Origin: Lepidurus packardi
Lineage: Eukaryota; Arthropoda; Branchiopoda; Notostraca; Triopsidae
NCBI GenBank assembly: GCA_023053545.1
Contig: JAKZAN010000005.1
Coordinates: forward strand, 6,138,001 to 6,202,000
Direction: 5' to 3'
Length of the DNA stretch: 64,000 bases
Under the pieces are notes generated by a model that searched no databases, was not told where the DNA came from, and worked only from the letters and a program-made list of their open reading frames with translations. A program made the position numbers and the translations under genes. This document shows, one piece after another, positions 14,885-30,190 of this stretch; within the stretch, counting starts at the first letter, position 1; each line of letters begins with the position of its first letter.

Positions 14885-16920
14885 ACCTGCAACAGGATTT
14901 TTCTTCTGCCACGCTAATTTGTTCGCCGTTAGGGCCCTTTTCAGTTCATATATGGCCAGGACTCCCAGCGTTTGCCCTCCAGAGTACAAAGGCGAGACCG
15001 TTTAAAGCTAGGACGGTTGTTTGTAAGTATTTGCAACTTTGTGCATCCGCATCTGCAACTGGCTTGTTTCTCAAATTCCTTAACCCACAAACGAATCACA
15101 ACTAACAAGGCGAAACTCATTCACTGCTTTAACTCCCTCTTAAGTCTTTCATTTGCCGTTAGCTGTTGCGAATTGAGCCGATTAGCACGCTGCAACTGAC
15201 AACACAAAAAATACACGGTAATTAGCCACTAACAACGAAATTCAGCAGGCGGGTGAACTGATGGGGACTGAATGCCGAGCGCAACCGCAGATGTCAAAGA
15301 AAGCGTTCGAAAGTGGGTGGAGCTGTACAGCTGGAGGCTAGAAGCAGTTGTGGGTTGTGTTTACCTTCTGGTCTGCCTTTTCATCCGCTTTTATGAAACC
15401 CCCTCTTCCCTTTCTATGACCTTCTTTATTATCTTCTTCTCTCTTATTCCAAATTCATCAAGTGGGCGTCGAGCCGGATCGGACGGGACCAACCTGTTCA
15501 GGTGCATAGTCATTATTTTGGTTGATATCAAACTCTTAAACAGATGAGGGATCAAAGGCCAACGGACCGTACAGAATTTTAGGGAAAAACTAACGTTAAT
15601 TAGGTACTGTGGCATTTAGGTGGAGACTCTTCCAAAATTCAATCCTTTGCTGCAAATAATTTATAAACCCTGAACGAATTTGAATAGTTAGTTTTTTATT
15701 GTTACGGTGCTTTACTCGTTTATAGGGTCTCTTCCTAGGGAACCTTGAGAAAGACCGAAAGCCGAAAAATAACCGAATTCATAAGTGATTACTTTTTTTG
15801 TATTAAATCGTTTATTGGAGACGAATATCGAAACCGCGAATGAAATTTTCTGAATTTCTCCTTCTTTTCTTAAACTTCCATGGATGATAGATCTATCACA
15901 GAACAGTGAAGACACTCGACGGAGTTGAGCCCATCTTGAATTACGCTTGAAACCGTATTATCTTCGACAATAACAGTCAGAAAATTCCAAAATCGAGGGG
16001 AAGGAAAAAGAGGTCGAGAAATTTTTTGTACAAAAAATATGGGGCAATTACGAGTGAGCATATCTTCTTTTTTTTAAATTTGAAACCAACTGAAAGACGC
16101 TTGCCATCTGTTCTCCAAGTCAAGTAGAATTAGTTTCTTCCTAACACTCAAACAATTGCACTAACCTAGTTTTCTCTCGAATGTAACAAAAAGTGTTGGT
16201 AACAAATACATGGCCTTATGGTTTGCAGCAAACGAAATTTACACAATCCCTGGTTTCAGGTTGTTTAAATTGGCACAAACTTGCAAATCAACAAGAAAAA
16301 CTGAAGGAGGGGTCTGTCCACATGACAAACACGCACAATCGGTGTAAATTCAAAAACTTTCAAGTGGCTTCCGCACTTTTGGGGGCGAGAGACGCGATTT
16401 TCCACGGTTCCACACAAAAAATGTCAAAAATGAAACTACCCTTCGAAACCAACAGTTATAAAGGCACTTGGGACACTTCGTTCACAAAAATATGGCACTG
16501 TCCTATTCCCCGCCCCTTGCCCGTTGGTACATTCATATCTCCCGCCTTTTTCTTTCTAGTAGAAACTTCTGGTCCCTAACCGAACTTAACATGGAAAGTC
16601 AACCGAAAGAATCGAGTATTAACACAAACATAAAAACTTATCGCTAATGGAAGCGCTGGGATTTCGTTGCTTGTTTTTTTTTTATCTTAAAAAACAAAAA
16701 CAAAATGCTACAAACTAGAGACCTAAACTCTCTCACTCGCAAATCTCAAAGCCCCAAAAGCAACTTTTGTTTTAAAAACACAGAAAGATCAGGAAATTCC
16801 CAGAATCTATACAAACGATCCCCCCGAAAAAATTACTTTCTGCAGTTCATTAATTAATTTCCACGAATAGAACTTTTTCGTCTGTTGTACTTTCTTAATA
16901 TTTTTAGCTGCTCAGCATCG
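14885..16920. other. Intergenic, ELK 3' flank
   Basis: No gene seen. The right-hand part should be the 3' UTR of the ELK-like gene. Open frames at 15272-15547 and 16193-16579 have no recognisable domains. Confidence 0.45.
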
Positions 16921-19900
16921 TCACGCGGAAGTGGAATCATGGCTTTTCTCCTTAGCTCTAGAAGCCGAATTCGTTGAAGAATTCGATGCCGAAATGCTAC
17001 TATTGGGCTTCATTCCGGGCCCAGGTGTAAGGCCAGGTGTAAACAAAGGTGACTTGAGCGAGGGGGTAAATGGGGAGGGAAGGGAGAAGGCGGGGAAAGG
17101 AAAGGTAAAATGCGAAGGTGACAGGGAGGGAATTCCACTGGCGGAGAGTAAAGGCGTAGGTAAAAAACTGGCCGGGTTATTCTCTTCTTCCTTTCTATTA
17201 CTTCGTTTGTCTTCTTCGTTACTGTTTTCTTCTCTCCGCTCTTTCTTGGATTCCTCGTCCAGTTTGTCTTCTTCTTTCTTCTCCTTCTTATTCGAAGACA
17301 AATTCGTAGGGAGGCTGAAAGAAGGGAGAGTATAACGCGGACTAAGGAGAGCAAGTGGTGACAAAGAGGACCAAAAGTGCAAAGGGGCGTGACCAGGGGC
17401 GTGCCCATGCGAAAGAGGGGTTTTTAAGTGAGCATACGGGGAAGCCATAGGCGGGTAATTGGAGAAGAATCCTGGGGAATGAGGCACTAAGTTGACAAAT
17501 GGGGTGTGCAACGACGACGCTGACGATGGTGAAGAAGGCTGCTGCGGTGAAGGGAGAGATGAGACGGAAGATGAGGAAGAAGGCGGGAAGGCGAAAGGAC
17601 TGGAAGGATGAGAAGACGTTGAAAGAGATGATGGACTCAAATTGAAGTTGAAACAAGGCAAATTCGGGTTCAGCATCAAGGGCTGGGGTTTCACTTTCGT
17701 TTTGCCCTTTTTCAGTTTGTCGTCCACTTTGGGGCTATTGTTCACGCAATAGCTTAGTTTCTTGCCCTTATCTTTATTTTCTATGATTTCTTCTTTAATT
17801 AATGGCGGAAGTCCTTCGCCGTCTCTGGGGCGCTTCCGAGGACTTTCCTCGTCTTCGGGCTCCATTTTGATCCGTTTGAGCGGAGTATCTACGCTTAGGT
17901 TCAAAGGGGGTGTGCCGGAAAGAGAGGGCGGGCTTAAAGACCCATCTGGCGCGTTATTATTGTTGCTGGAGGTAGGCATAGGTCGAACCAAGCCCGGTAG
18001 AGAGAAGTCGGTACTATGATACCCAGCGATGGAGTTGAGGACCGAGGCGGTACTTGTGGCGGCGCCCCAGAGGGACACCAAACTATGTTGTGGGGAGGAG
18101 CTTGAGGGGTTATAGCCTAAGAAAAGGTTGGCGTTGGAGGGAAAATGCTTATTGGCTAACTGAAGCACGTTACCTAAGTGAGCCAGCGAGGGCAGGTACG
18201 ACGACGCGTTGGACACGGCGATGGACGGGGCTTGGGAGGTGCTGGTACTGGTGCTGTTAAGGAGACTGGGGGTATTTTCGAGCGGTTTCCGAGTAGAGGG
18301 AAAGTCTTCTTTAGTCAAGTCGTTAGCAGAAGAGCGGCCGTTGTTAACATTTTGGAGCGAGGTTTGCAATGCACTTAGTTTCTCATGGAAAGGCACTTTG
18401 CTCTCCATTTTAATCACCTCCGGAAAGGAGACGAACCTAATTCAGAAGAAAGGTTAAAATTAGCTACAAACAAAGAATTAATTAAACACCTTAATCACGT
18501 TACGCTTCATTTAAGCCAATCACTAGGAACTATTTCGAAATGCAAATCACGATAAAGTTTGGACGAGAGACAAGCTAATGTTCCTGAAACGTTTACCATC
18601 ATGCAAATTGCCTACAATAAAACCCAACAATGGAAATATTTGCTATGACCAGTTTTTTTTTTATGATAAATTGTAGTGCTGGGACCATGTTTACTTTGTT
18701 GAAGTTCACTGTTGAATGATAATTCACTACTGCTGGTCTCTGGAGAAACTCTAATAGTCTCGTTTAACTTCAATACGAGATAATTTGTAATCCAACTTTC
18801 ATGTACGAAACTTTCGTAGCTGAAATATCGTACAGTAGATGCTGCTTATTGTGATCAATGATTCTTACAAATTTTAAAGGACTGATTTAAAATGATACCG
18901 TGTTGAGAACCACTACCTAAGCGTAGGTATAGGCTTCAAAGGCGTAGTGTTAGTTGTGCAACAGACGTGTGGTTATATAAAATTGGCGACGAACGTTAAA
19001 TGTAAAAGAGAAATTGCGGCTCACTGAAGCTTATGACAAGTTACATTTAAAAGACTTGCCCCAAAGAAAAGCGACCGTTTAATTAAGAATTTTTCAATCA
19101 TCTCTACCAAAATTGTTGAAAATCGTTACGAAATAAAGAATAGTGGGTGCAGTGAATCTATCAAAAAGGAACGTTTGAGAAAGTGTCACAAAGTAGACGA
19201 TGCTCGTTTCTTTAGTACAAATTTCTGAGTTTTGTTACTAGAATCTCCGCTTAATAGAATCCATATTCACTTGACAAACGTGACCACAATAAGCGACATC
19301 TACTGTACTTTCCTTTCCTAGCTTAGGGTTTCACTGCTTTGAGGTGGCATAACAGGAAAGTATCGTTAATCTTAATTTATCGGTTAAATTAACTTAAAAA
19401 TCACAAAACGAGAATGTGGTTCGTAAGCAAGACATTATCCTAAAATTTCACTTAAAGTGTAATTACGGACGACAGACCTTATTTAAAGCGGATGAAAATT
19501 GAAGTAAACGCTTTACCTATAAACAAATTTTTGTCCCATGACTTTCCTGATGATATTCTTGTCATAATAATATCTTAGCGCCCGGCTAAGTTTGTCGTAA
19601 TTCATATTGGTCTTATTCTTCCTCATTCCCCATAATCTCGCCACTTCTTCCGCGTCGATAAGTTTAAACTCGCCATCGGTGCTCGTCCACGTAATTAAGT
19701 GCGTGTGGTGTGCGCCGAGGAGTAATTCCAAGAGAAACTGCCAGAGAGTGATATTTGAATCCAAGGTTCCACCTCCTCCTAAACGAATTGAATGAAAAAG
19801 AGACAAACAAAAATGTTAAAAAACGAACAAAACGACCGAACTTTTCAGGGAGCTGAACAGGAAGGACTTAATCAAACAATAGTCAAACCTTCCATGAATA

Positions 19901-20609
19901 ATTCCTTATCCATTAGGGCAAAGGTGGGAGAAACTCGTTGTAAACGCTACACGACTACTCAACGCCCAAACACTACTGAATTGTCTTATGCCTGGGACGT
20001 TAAGACTCCAGTCAGCTGGGCGTAAACGTGCATAATGAAGCGTCCGAAAGGAAGCAACAATTGAGACTATTAAAAAGGCCTTGCTTACTAGCAATACCCG
20101 ACTTCCGCCGCCGTCCTTTACTTGAGTTAAAGCTCTGAACAACGTAAACCGACTTAATTTCGACACAACAAGTGTTTGAAAGTAAAAGAAAAGTTGGGAG
20201 GAAAAAGTAACATAGAATTGCGGTTTTTTTCAAGGCACGGGGAAAAAATGGGGAAGATTTTTGTTGCAACTGTTAATAAGAACTGATGTCAACGAGCCTT
20301 TCCTGCGTCTTCTAATTCCTACTGGCGACCGGATTTGGGCTATTTGACGGAATCAAAGAACGTCCGGTCCCGGTTTTAGTGGGTCACGTGACTTGAATCA
20401 AGGAGCTTGCATGAACTTTTTTAAGGGAGTGCAGGGCATATAAGAACAAAAAATTATAGATTTTGGAATTGCGAGCCTTATCGAGAAGATAAAGGGAGAC
20501 ACGTTAAACTGATATTAACCTTTAGCGGGAGATAAGACACTTTATTTTATTATTTACCTAAGCCCCCATCCAAGGCAAGTCCATCTTCGTCTTCTTCTTC
20601 CATTCTCAT
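16921..20609 (-). CDS. ELK: ELK-like ternary-complex ETS transcription factor
   Basis: Three coding exons, 20609-20558, 19778-19517 and 18436-16921, give 609 aa. It is a nuclear activator of the ternary-complex-factor class, which in known members binds GGA(A/T) sites with SRF and responds to ERK. The N-terminal ETS domain (about residues 22-105) has [11 protein letters not shown] and the recognition helix [14 protein letters not shown], followed by K-F-V-Y-R-F-V-S-F-P-E, which is typical of ELK rather than other ETS groups. The long last exon holds P-L-N-L-S (CtBP-like), possible SUMO sites (I-K-M-E, I-K-E-E), a KRPR basic patch, and a C-domain [13 protein letters not shown] matching the ELK transactivation core. 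[10 protein letters not shown] contains FxFP ERK docking. The start ATG follows a possible 5' UTR acceptor near 20630. Confidence 0.92.
18437..19516. other. ELK intron 2 (1.08 kb)
   Basis: Intron between the ETS exon and the last exon. Most of its right half is a pogo-type element (18833-19305, listed separately). The rest is AT-rich with nothing recognisable. Confidence 0.7.
18833..19305 (+). mobile_element. pogo/Tigger-type DNA transposon remnant
   Basis: A 473-bp element flanked by TA on both sides. Its left end CAGTAGATGctgCTTATTGTG is the inverse of its right end cacaataagcgacatctactg. TA target duplication with CAGTAGATG-type ends is typical of the pogo branch of Tc1/mariner. It is the inverted relative of the element at 42463-43058. 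Shared parts include the subterminal segment with ccgcttaatagaatc and the cctacgcttaggt block read on the other strand. No open transposase remains. Confidence 0.75.
19779..20557. other. ELK intron 1 (0.78 kb)
   Basis: Intron separating the short first coding exon from the ETS exon, with GT at 20557-20556 and AG at 19780-19779. No feature recognised. Open frames crossing it are unrelated to known families. Confidence 0.7.
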
Positions 20610-21423
20610 CCTTTGGTCCTAGACATTAATAAAATTAATTAATTAAATGTTCTATAAACTTCTAGAGGGAACAGACAGAGAAATAAAACAGTAAGTTAAT
20701 TAACTAAGATACCTTTAAAAGTAGGTTATAGGTACTTCGGAGTTATTACATCTAAATGAAAGGGTTCCTAAACAAAATAGTCAATTTTGAGGAATCTGAA
20801 GGAGATGGGATGACAAGCTTCAGAGTCAAAACACAGCCACCTTTTGCTTGTTGCTTCACAACATAAGAGCAGCCTGTCCAGTTGACTCCACTTCGTCACA
20901 GCCAACCTAATAAGTCAATGTTATACTAGAAATGTGCAGAATATATGTTACATTACTTTGGACGCTAAGATGATAAAACTGAGTGGTCTTAGATGCGCCA
21001 AAACAAAGTAAATTTGTCACGAAATCACGGATGCTCACTCCGCCATAGCGCCATGACAGACAGCTTAAATGACGTCAGAGTCGAAGACAAGGAAGCCAAT
21101 AAGGAACAGTGAGGCGGAAAGACCGCCGTATTCGAAAGTAGAAATCCTTAACTCGGACAAATGGAATATGTCGATTACGAGTATAATACCTCAGAATAAG
21201 TTCCCACCTTTCTTAAATACATTAATAGTCCACACGTTGTTTCCTTATACTCATTCCACAATGAAAATCACTACACAAAGAAAAACCTTGCCCTATAAAA
21301 GCTTTTCCGACCATCACAAACATTTGTATTTCACATTCAACCACCAGAAACTGCCAAAACATTATTTTGGCACTAGACTATGATATCAGACGTTTACGTC
21401 TACTCAGGCACCATAGAGGCAGT
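20610..21423. other. Intergenic, ELK 5' flank
   Basis: This holds the ELK-like gene's promoter and probable 5' UTR (an acceptor-like ctag lies near 20630 on the minus strand) and the end of the ALDH1L1 3' region. No gene supported. Confidence 0.5.
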
Positions 21424-21429
21424 TTTATT
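21424..21429 (-). other. Poly(A) signal of ALDH1L1
   Basis: AATAAA on the minus strand, only about 10 bases after the ALDH1L1 stop at 21438. The 3' UTR would be very short. Confidence 0.5.
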
Positions 21430-21437
21430 TATTTTTT

Positions 21438-25037
<3,600 letters not shown>

Positions 25038-25898
25038 GGTTCACGGAATTCACTTTTCCACTTACCTGTACAAAAAGCACAGATGAATAAGACAATGTCA
25101 CATACGGAGTCTGCAGGTGAAAAAGAGACAAGCAGAACAAACGAGCCCTTGACGAGCCCTTTTCTAGCTGCGCAGTTCAACTTGTACAACCTGATCACCT
25201 ACCTGCCCGAACTCTGAGAGAAAGGAAAAAGAATTAAGTAAAGCTAAACCTGTTCTCTAGAGTGTATGAAAATTGACAACCCGTGCAGAAATCAGTACGT
25301 GACCTACTTTAAGTTTCCGTTATTTTGAATTTTTGGACAAAAGTAGTCCGATACCGGTCCAAAGTATATGCACAATAAGCCACAAAAATAATTTGCACAA
25401 CACTAAATTTATCCTACCGGTCAATTCTAAAAGAGTAATAATAAGAAAGCTATATATAAAAAACCCGGAAATTTAGGAAATATAAATACTGACGTGATCA
25501 GTATCACTGTTGTTTTTTAGGTAAAAAACACAGCTGAGTGTAAACTGCGAACGTTTTGCTTTGTGTTTGTGATTGATGTGGAACAGCGTTTTCACGTCTT
25601 GTGAACAACAATTAGTCCACAAATTCCCGTAACGTTACAGTGGGCCCGACTTACTCAAAGCTGTATATACTAGATTTGTCCGGATCCAAGCAAGGGTTTC
25701 TCCTTCAAGGTCTCATTTACACAAGCTCCACCTAACTGACCCCCTGGACTTGTTTGTAACTACAGAAACCTATTAAGTAACAGGTTGATTTGTAATGGCG
25801 TAAAAACAATAAAAATAATTAGAAAACAACATGCCAAACATTTTGACCTCACTGTTCGCTAAAGAAAAGTTGAAACTTCATTTTAAAATTTAAATAGT
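25038..25898. other. Intergenic spacer
   Basis: 5' flank of ALDH1L1 and distal 3' flank of SLC35B4. A gtacag acceptor-like site about 25 bases before the ALDH1L1 start could end a 5' UTR intron. Nothing else recognised. Confidence 0.45.
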
Positions 25899-25904
25899 TT
25901 TATT
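25899..25904 (-). other. Poly(A) signal of SLC35B4
   Basis: AATAAA on the minus strand about 170 bases beyond the stop codon at 26075. Confidence 0.45.
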
Positions 25905-26074
25905 ATTGCGTTTCAGTTGACGTCATTAAAGTTTCTAAAAGGATTTTTGCATCCTTTTTTTACAAGCCCCAAAACAATAAATTTGCTAACTTCTAAACAA
26001 GGTCCCAATTTTTTTCCAAGTAAAAGTAGACAATAGATCGAAACAATAGCTTTGCTTATTAAGTTAATCTAGTT

Positions 26075-28080
26075 CTATCTTGTCCATTTATCCACTGGAC
26101 TCGAAGGTGAAGGTCTGGCTCTAGCAGATCGGATAAGGGCAGGGATATCTGAGAAGATGCCGGTACCAGCGAAGACTAGAATAGTTCCAAGCCAATGAAT
26201 CCATGTAAACGGATTCTGGAAGTAAAGAATGGAAAATACTAAGGAAATGAATTTGCGCAACGTAACCACTAGTGTGACGGTTAGAGACGAGCACGTAGTA
26301 GTGAGTTTAAACACGGAGCTGATACATAAGTACCTGAATAGGAAGGCATAAAAAATCGAGCTTAATGTGATTACTACTAAAATCACATTTCTTGTGTAGA
26401 ATTACTGCGTAAGGAGGTTGCCCAGTAAGTATAGCCACATACGAGGCACGGGCCAAACAATGAAAGGAACTTCTACTACTGGCGATGCATGAATGACTCC
26501 GAAATGATATACGAGATCACTGGTTAAGATTAAAAAACCTGGCATGGGCAGAGCGTGCTAAAAATTAAAAAAATATTAGACACTTCTATTATTTTTATAC
26601 GGGATTTTTTTTTACTGTAAAGAAAAGAGCTTCTTGAGCGTTATTGCCATGGTCTTTATATAGGACTTCTTGATAAATGCCCATTCGGGCTGATAGGAAC
26701 AAGGCGAAAGTCAAGAGCGCAATTCCTACGAGCCACCATAAAAAATCGGTCCAAGCTTCGCTCGAAGACCTGGGAACGTCACCGGACTTTGCTCCCTAAT
26801 GAAATGTGTTATAAAAGAAGACTTAAATTATATTTTATAAAGTGCGCTTACAAAGCGAATTTAAAGGTTAGATTGGAAAAAAACAAAAAAACTAGGCTAG
26901 TAAACTAGTTATTAGTAGGTTGTAATTTAATTGTTTTGAGCTTTTCCATAATATGTACCAGGTTAAGCGAACAGTGTTGCTCCGAATTTGTCCATACTAA
27001 ATATCCAACCTTTACATGCTAATACGTAGGAATCTTCCAAAGAGCCACGATAATTTTACTTTTCTCTTATTCAAACGCTTGGAGTGAAACCGATTTCCAT
27101 TGCCCTTAAATAAAGAAGTTTCTAAAAATCTACAAGAAATCTAATTTATCTAAGAAATTTTCAAACGTTTGTCCATTCCTTCATCCTAGATGGCGGCATA
27201 AATGAAGTTGAAACAAAACAAATGAATAACTAGCTGTCCGAAGAATCAAAACATCCGAACCCTACAATGTTATGCTCAGAAGCAGGTCAATTGTTATGAC
27301 TCAAAATAATTATAACAGGTCTGTGTGAGCCTAAACAGAAAAGTAGAATTTAACTGCATTACAGCAAAGTTTTACAAAATGCTAGCGGAAAGAATTCTTA
27401 CCACATCTTTGCCAGAGGCTATGGTGCAGGCTGCTATGCCCAATGAGATCATCAAAACGGCGAAGTATTTGCTGAAAGTATACCGCTTTTTCAGGATGAC
27501 ATAGCCCATGACCATATTCGCCATTAGGGATCCCTTTTAAGATAATTGTAGTTTTACTGTTATTATCGAGAAAAAATAAAATTTGCTTACTGCACGGAAT
27601 ATCATATGCAGTGGCATTGAGATGTTGAAATTAAGAGCCATGTTATTCGTGACGCTCACCGTGAAGTACATAATTACCAGAGTTACGTAAGCGCTACAAC
27701 AACAAAAAAGATAATCTACATTGAGAATATTTAATTTCGTCAGAGTCTGTTTGCTTTTATACCTCATAGGAGCAGTAGGCTTCTTTCTTCCAAAGTCCAG
27801 GGTGAAAATGAAACCGGTAATGGTAATAAACAGAAATTGGGAGAATGTAATTACATTGCCAGAGCCCGGGTCCTCCCTGTAATAGTCAAACAGAAGGATA
27901 ATAAGTTATTAACCGACGTGGCTGTTCTCTATCTTTTTAAAAGGCAAATACGTTGCTACGTACAAAAAAGAAAAAAATGGAGTGGACTTACTTTATCAGT
28001 AATTCGAGGAAAACTACATTGCTACAACATCCCAACAACACAAGCGCGATGACAGCAGCTGTACTTGAGACTTCAGTCAT
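26075..28080 (-). CDS. SLC35B4: UDP-xylose / UDP-GlcNAc transporter SLC35B4
   Basis: Seven exons, 28080-27992, 27876-27763, 27693-27591, 27533-27402, 26795-26616, 26557-26406 and 26333-26075, give 342 aa (human 331). It is a multi-pass nucleotide-sugar antiporter of the ER/Golgi membrane; in animals this family imports UDP-GlcNAc and UDP-xylose for glycosylation. Diagnostic stretches are G-C-C-S-N-V-V-F-L-E-L-L near the start, Y-F-T-V-S-V-T-N-N-M-A-L-N, I-S-M-P-L-H-M-I-F-R, S-A-R-M-G-I-Y-Q-E, and near the end L-T-V-T-L-V-V-T-L-R-K-F followed by F-S-I-L-Y-F-Q-N-P-F-T. About ten hydrophobic segments are spread over the length. The C-terminal tail is Arg/Ser-rich and ends K-W-T-R. The 606-base intron 26796-27401 holds nothing I recognise. 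Confidence 0.96.
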
Positions 28081-28583
28081 GCTTGGAGCGGCTTTAGACC
28101 TTAAATATAATAAATACTGTCTCAACACATGAGCAAAAATACCTGTCACGACTACCTAGACTCTAATAAATACTGGCTTTAACCTGACTAACCATAAAAT
28201 ATTCCGAAAAAACATTTGCAGTCTGTGCGCATACGCCATCTGTACTTATCCACCGTCATTTGTCCAGTCAAGCAATTTCCGCAATGTTACGTTGCCTTAT
28301 TAGTTACACAGAAAAAGCACTGGAATATCTTTGCAAACACAAATTTGTCTTTCCATAGTACATGGAATACCAAATATCATAGGTCCGACCAGAAACCTAG
28401 ACTTTCCCCTATGGATGACTACATGAAAAAAATTTAATGAAGTGAGTAAACGACATAACAAATGACGTGAATAAACGTAACGAAAAATACATATATGCTG
28501 AAAGAAATACGAGAAAAAAAGAATCAATAAATTTAAAATATTGTATTCCCGCCATAAATAGTCTGCATATCCACATTCGGCAA
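28081..28583. other. Intergenic spacer
   Basis: Short spacer holding the SLC35B4 promoter side and the 3' UTR of the Pro/Tyr-rich gene. No other feature seen. Confidence 0.5.
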
Positions 28584-29479
28584 TTAGGAGGAGGTAGTTC
28601 CAGGGACAGCTTCCGTTTTCTCGACTTTCTCTTCAGGAACTTTCGCATCGAGACCAGCAGCCGGAGCCGTCGAAGACGCTGCTGCACCTGCATCGGCCGA
28701 AGGAAGAGCTGCAGTCGCGGCTTGCTGTTGCTGAAGTTCAGAGTCAGCTCCAGAACTTAGATCACCCGTTGGTGGAATCTGTTGCGGAAAAGCCTGCTGT
28801 GTATATGGCGACGGAGCGTAAGGCATTTGTTGACCGTAAGGAGATGGTGGAGCGTAAGGCATTTGTTGACCGTAAGGCATTTGTTGACCGTAAGGCATTT
28901 GTTGACCGTAAGGCATTTGTTGACCGTAAGGCATTTGTTGACCGTAAGGAGACGTGGGCGAAGCGTATGATGGCATGGGTTGACTATACGGTGACATGGG
29001 TGGAGCATAGGGCATGGGCTGACCATACGAAGGAGATGAAGCATAAGACGGCATCTGCTGGGGGTATGGAGTCATTGGCTGAGCATACGAAGGTTGAGGG
29101 GTATAAGGTTGTTCAGGAACGTACGAAGGTTGTTCTTGAGGGTAGGAAGGTTGTTCTGGGGTGTAGGAAGATTGAGGAGGGGTATAAGGTTGTGGTGGGT
29201 AAGATGGGGTATCAGATGGATAAGACGGCATGGGGAGAGGAGAAGGAGGCAGTCTGGGAAGCTTTACTGGCCAGTAGACAGGTCTCGGAACGAAATAAAC
29301 TGCAGCGGGCGGAGCTAGCACTTCGTGCTTGTATGCAACAGCTTTTTTTCCATCTCTTCGAACTCGGCCCGCTTCTACGGACGAAAATGCGACAAGGGCC
29401 ACGAACAGCAATACCTACAAGAAATTCAGTCAGATCATCTTTTAACAGAAACAAGAAAACAACTTACGAGCTTCAACAT
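28584..29479 (-). CDS. Secreted Pro/Tyr/Gln-rich repeat protein
   Basis: Two exons: a tiny first exon 29479-29468 (M-L-K-L) and 29414-28584, giving 280 aa. The N-terminus M-L-K-L-V-L-L-F-V-A-L-V-A-F-S-S-V-E-A-G is a clear signal peptide, followed by a short basic segment. The middle is disordered, built from P-S-Y, P-Y-T-P and Q-P-S-Y units and then about six copies of Y-G-Q-Q-M-P. The C-terminal third is Ala/Ser-rich and acidic. Composition resembles cuticle, silk, eggshell or matrix proteins of invertebrates, so an extracellular structural role is likely, but I cannot assign a family. A canonical TATA box lies about 112 bases upstream. Open frames on the + strand across the repeat are artefacts of the 18-bp periodicity. 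Confidence 0.8.
28816..28950 (-). repeat. 18-bp tandem repeat coding Y-G-Q-Q-M-P
   Basis: About five uninterrupted head-to-tail 18-bp units (core taaggcatttgttgaccg on + strand), plus one detached unit at the left edge. They lie within the coding exon. The units are almost identical at DNA level, which suggests recent expansion by slippage or unequal exchange and likely length variation between individuals. Confidence 0.85.
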
Positions 29480-30190
29480 ATTTTTTGTAGAATAATATAA
29501 ATGCCGAGCAATTAAATTTGAAGCAACTAACTGTGAAATGCAAGTTGCTAGATTCACAAGAAGACTGAAGAAAGAAATTTTTAACCTCGGCTTTTATACC
29601 AGCAACCTTTCACCTTTACCTGTTTATTCGAAATAACGTCCTGTCAAAGTAGACTAAATCCCATTTCGCTTTAGAGGCAAATATAGGGTGAAAAGGTAAG
29701 CGCTTTCTTGCTGGTAAGGTGAAAGTATAAAATTGGGTGCGATTCTCAGGAAGTGTAAATCACACAAGGGAATTAAAGGTCCTCAGCTGGGTAATTGTGT
29801 GATACGAGATCCGGTTCGAGTAAAATGTGATTACGCGTTTACAAGCCACATTCTAGTTGTTTGCGTGGTACAACCTGTGTATTGTTAGCTAAAATGGATA
29901 ATTGCATGGGTCTGTAATAACTCGATCTGTAACAATTGGATCTGTAACGATTGGCTTTATTTCCTATCCACCTACTTTGAATCCAACGTTTACAAATGTA
30001 ATGATATCCGTGAACGCATCAATTTTGGTGTCAGCATATATAATATACCTCCCAATTTAAGTAACGGCCAATGCTAAGTTAAATAAAGAGAAATTTCTTT
30101 GAAACGCACGTATCAATCGTAGCTCTAACTTAATTGGGGATCATTTTCAGGAATGTGCAGTAGAACGTTTCATCCCCCCTGACTGTACTG
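29480..30190. other. Intergenic, promoter side of repeat-protein gene
   Basis: Contains the TATA box at 29591-29598. The rest is AT-rich and unassigned up to the retroelement, whose left end is uncertain. Confidence 0.45.
29591..29598 (-). promoter_or_regulatory. TATA box
   Basis: TATAAAAG on the minus strand about 112 bases before the start codon of the Pro/Tyr/Gln-rich gene. This would place transcription start near 29565 with an 85-base leader, typical of highly expressed tissue-specific invertebrate genes. Confidence 0.65.

Noticed and set aside
14768-15005. Open frames across the hAT element
   Set aside because: Both strands are open over the MITE by chance. The inverted-repeat structure explains the sequence.
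16931-17335. Plus-strand frames opposite the ELK last exon
   Set aside because: They are shadows of a Ser/Pro-rich coding exon. The minus frame carries the ELK motifs and correct phase.
28769-29500. Long plus-strand frame and possible CRISPR-like array
   Set aside because: The 18-bp units abut with no spacers, and the minus-strand frame has a signal peptide and TATA box. The plus frames are by-products of the periodicity.
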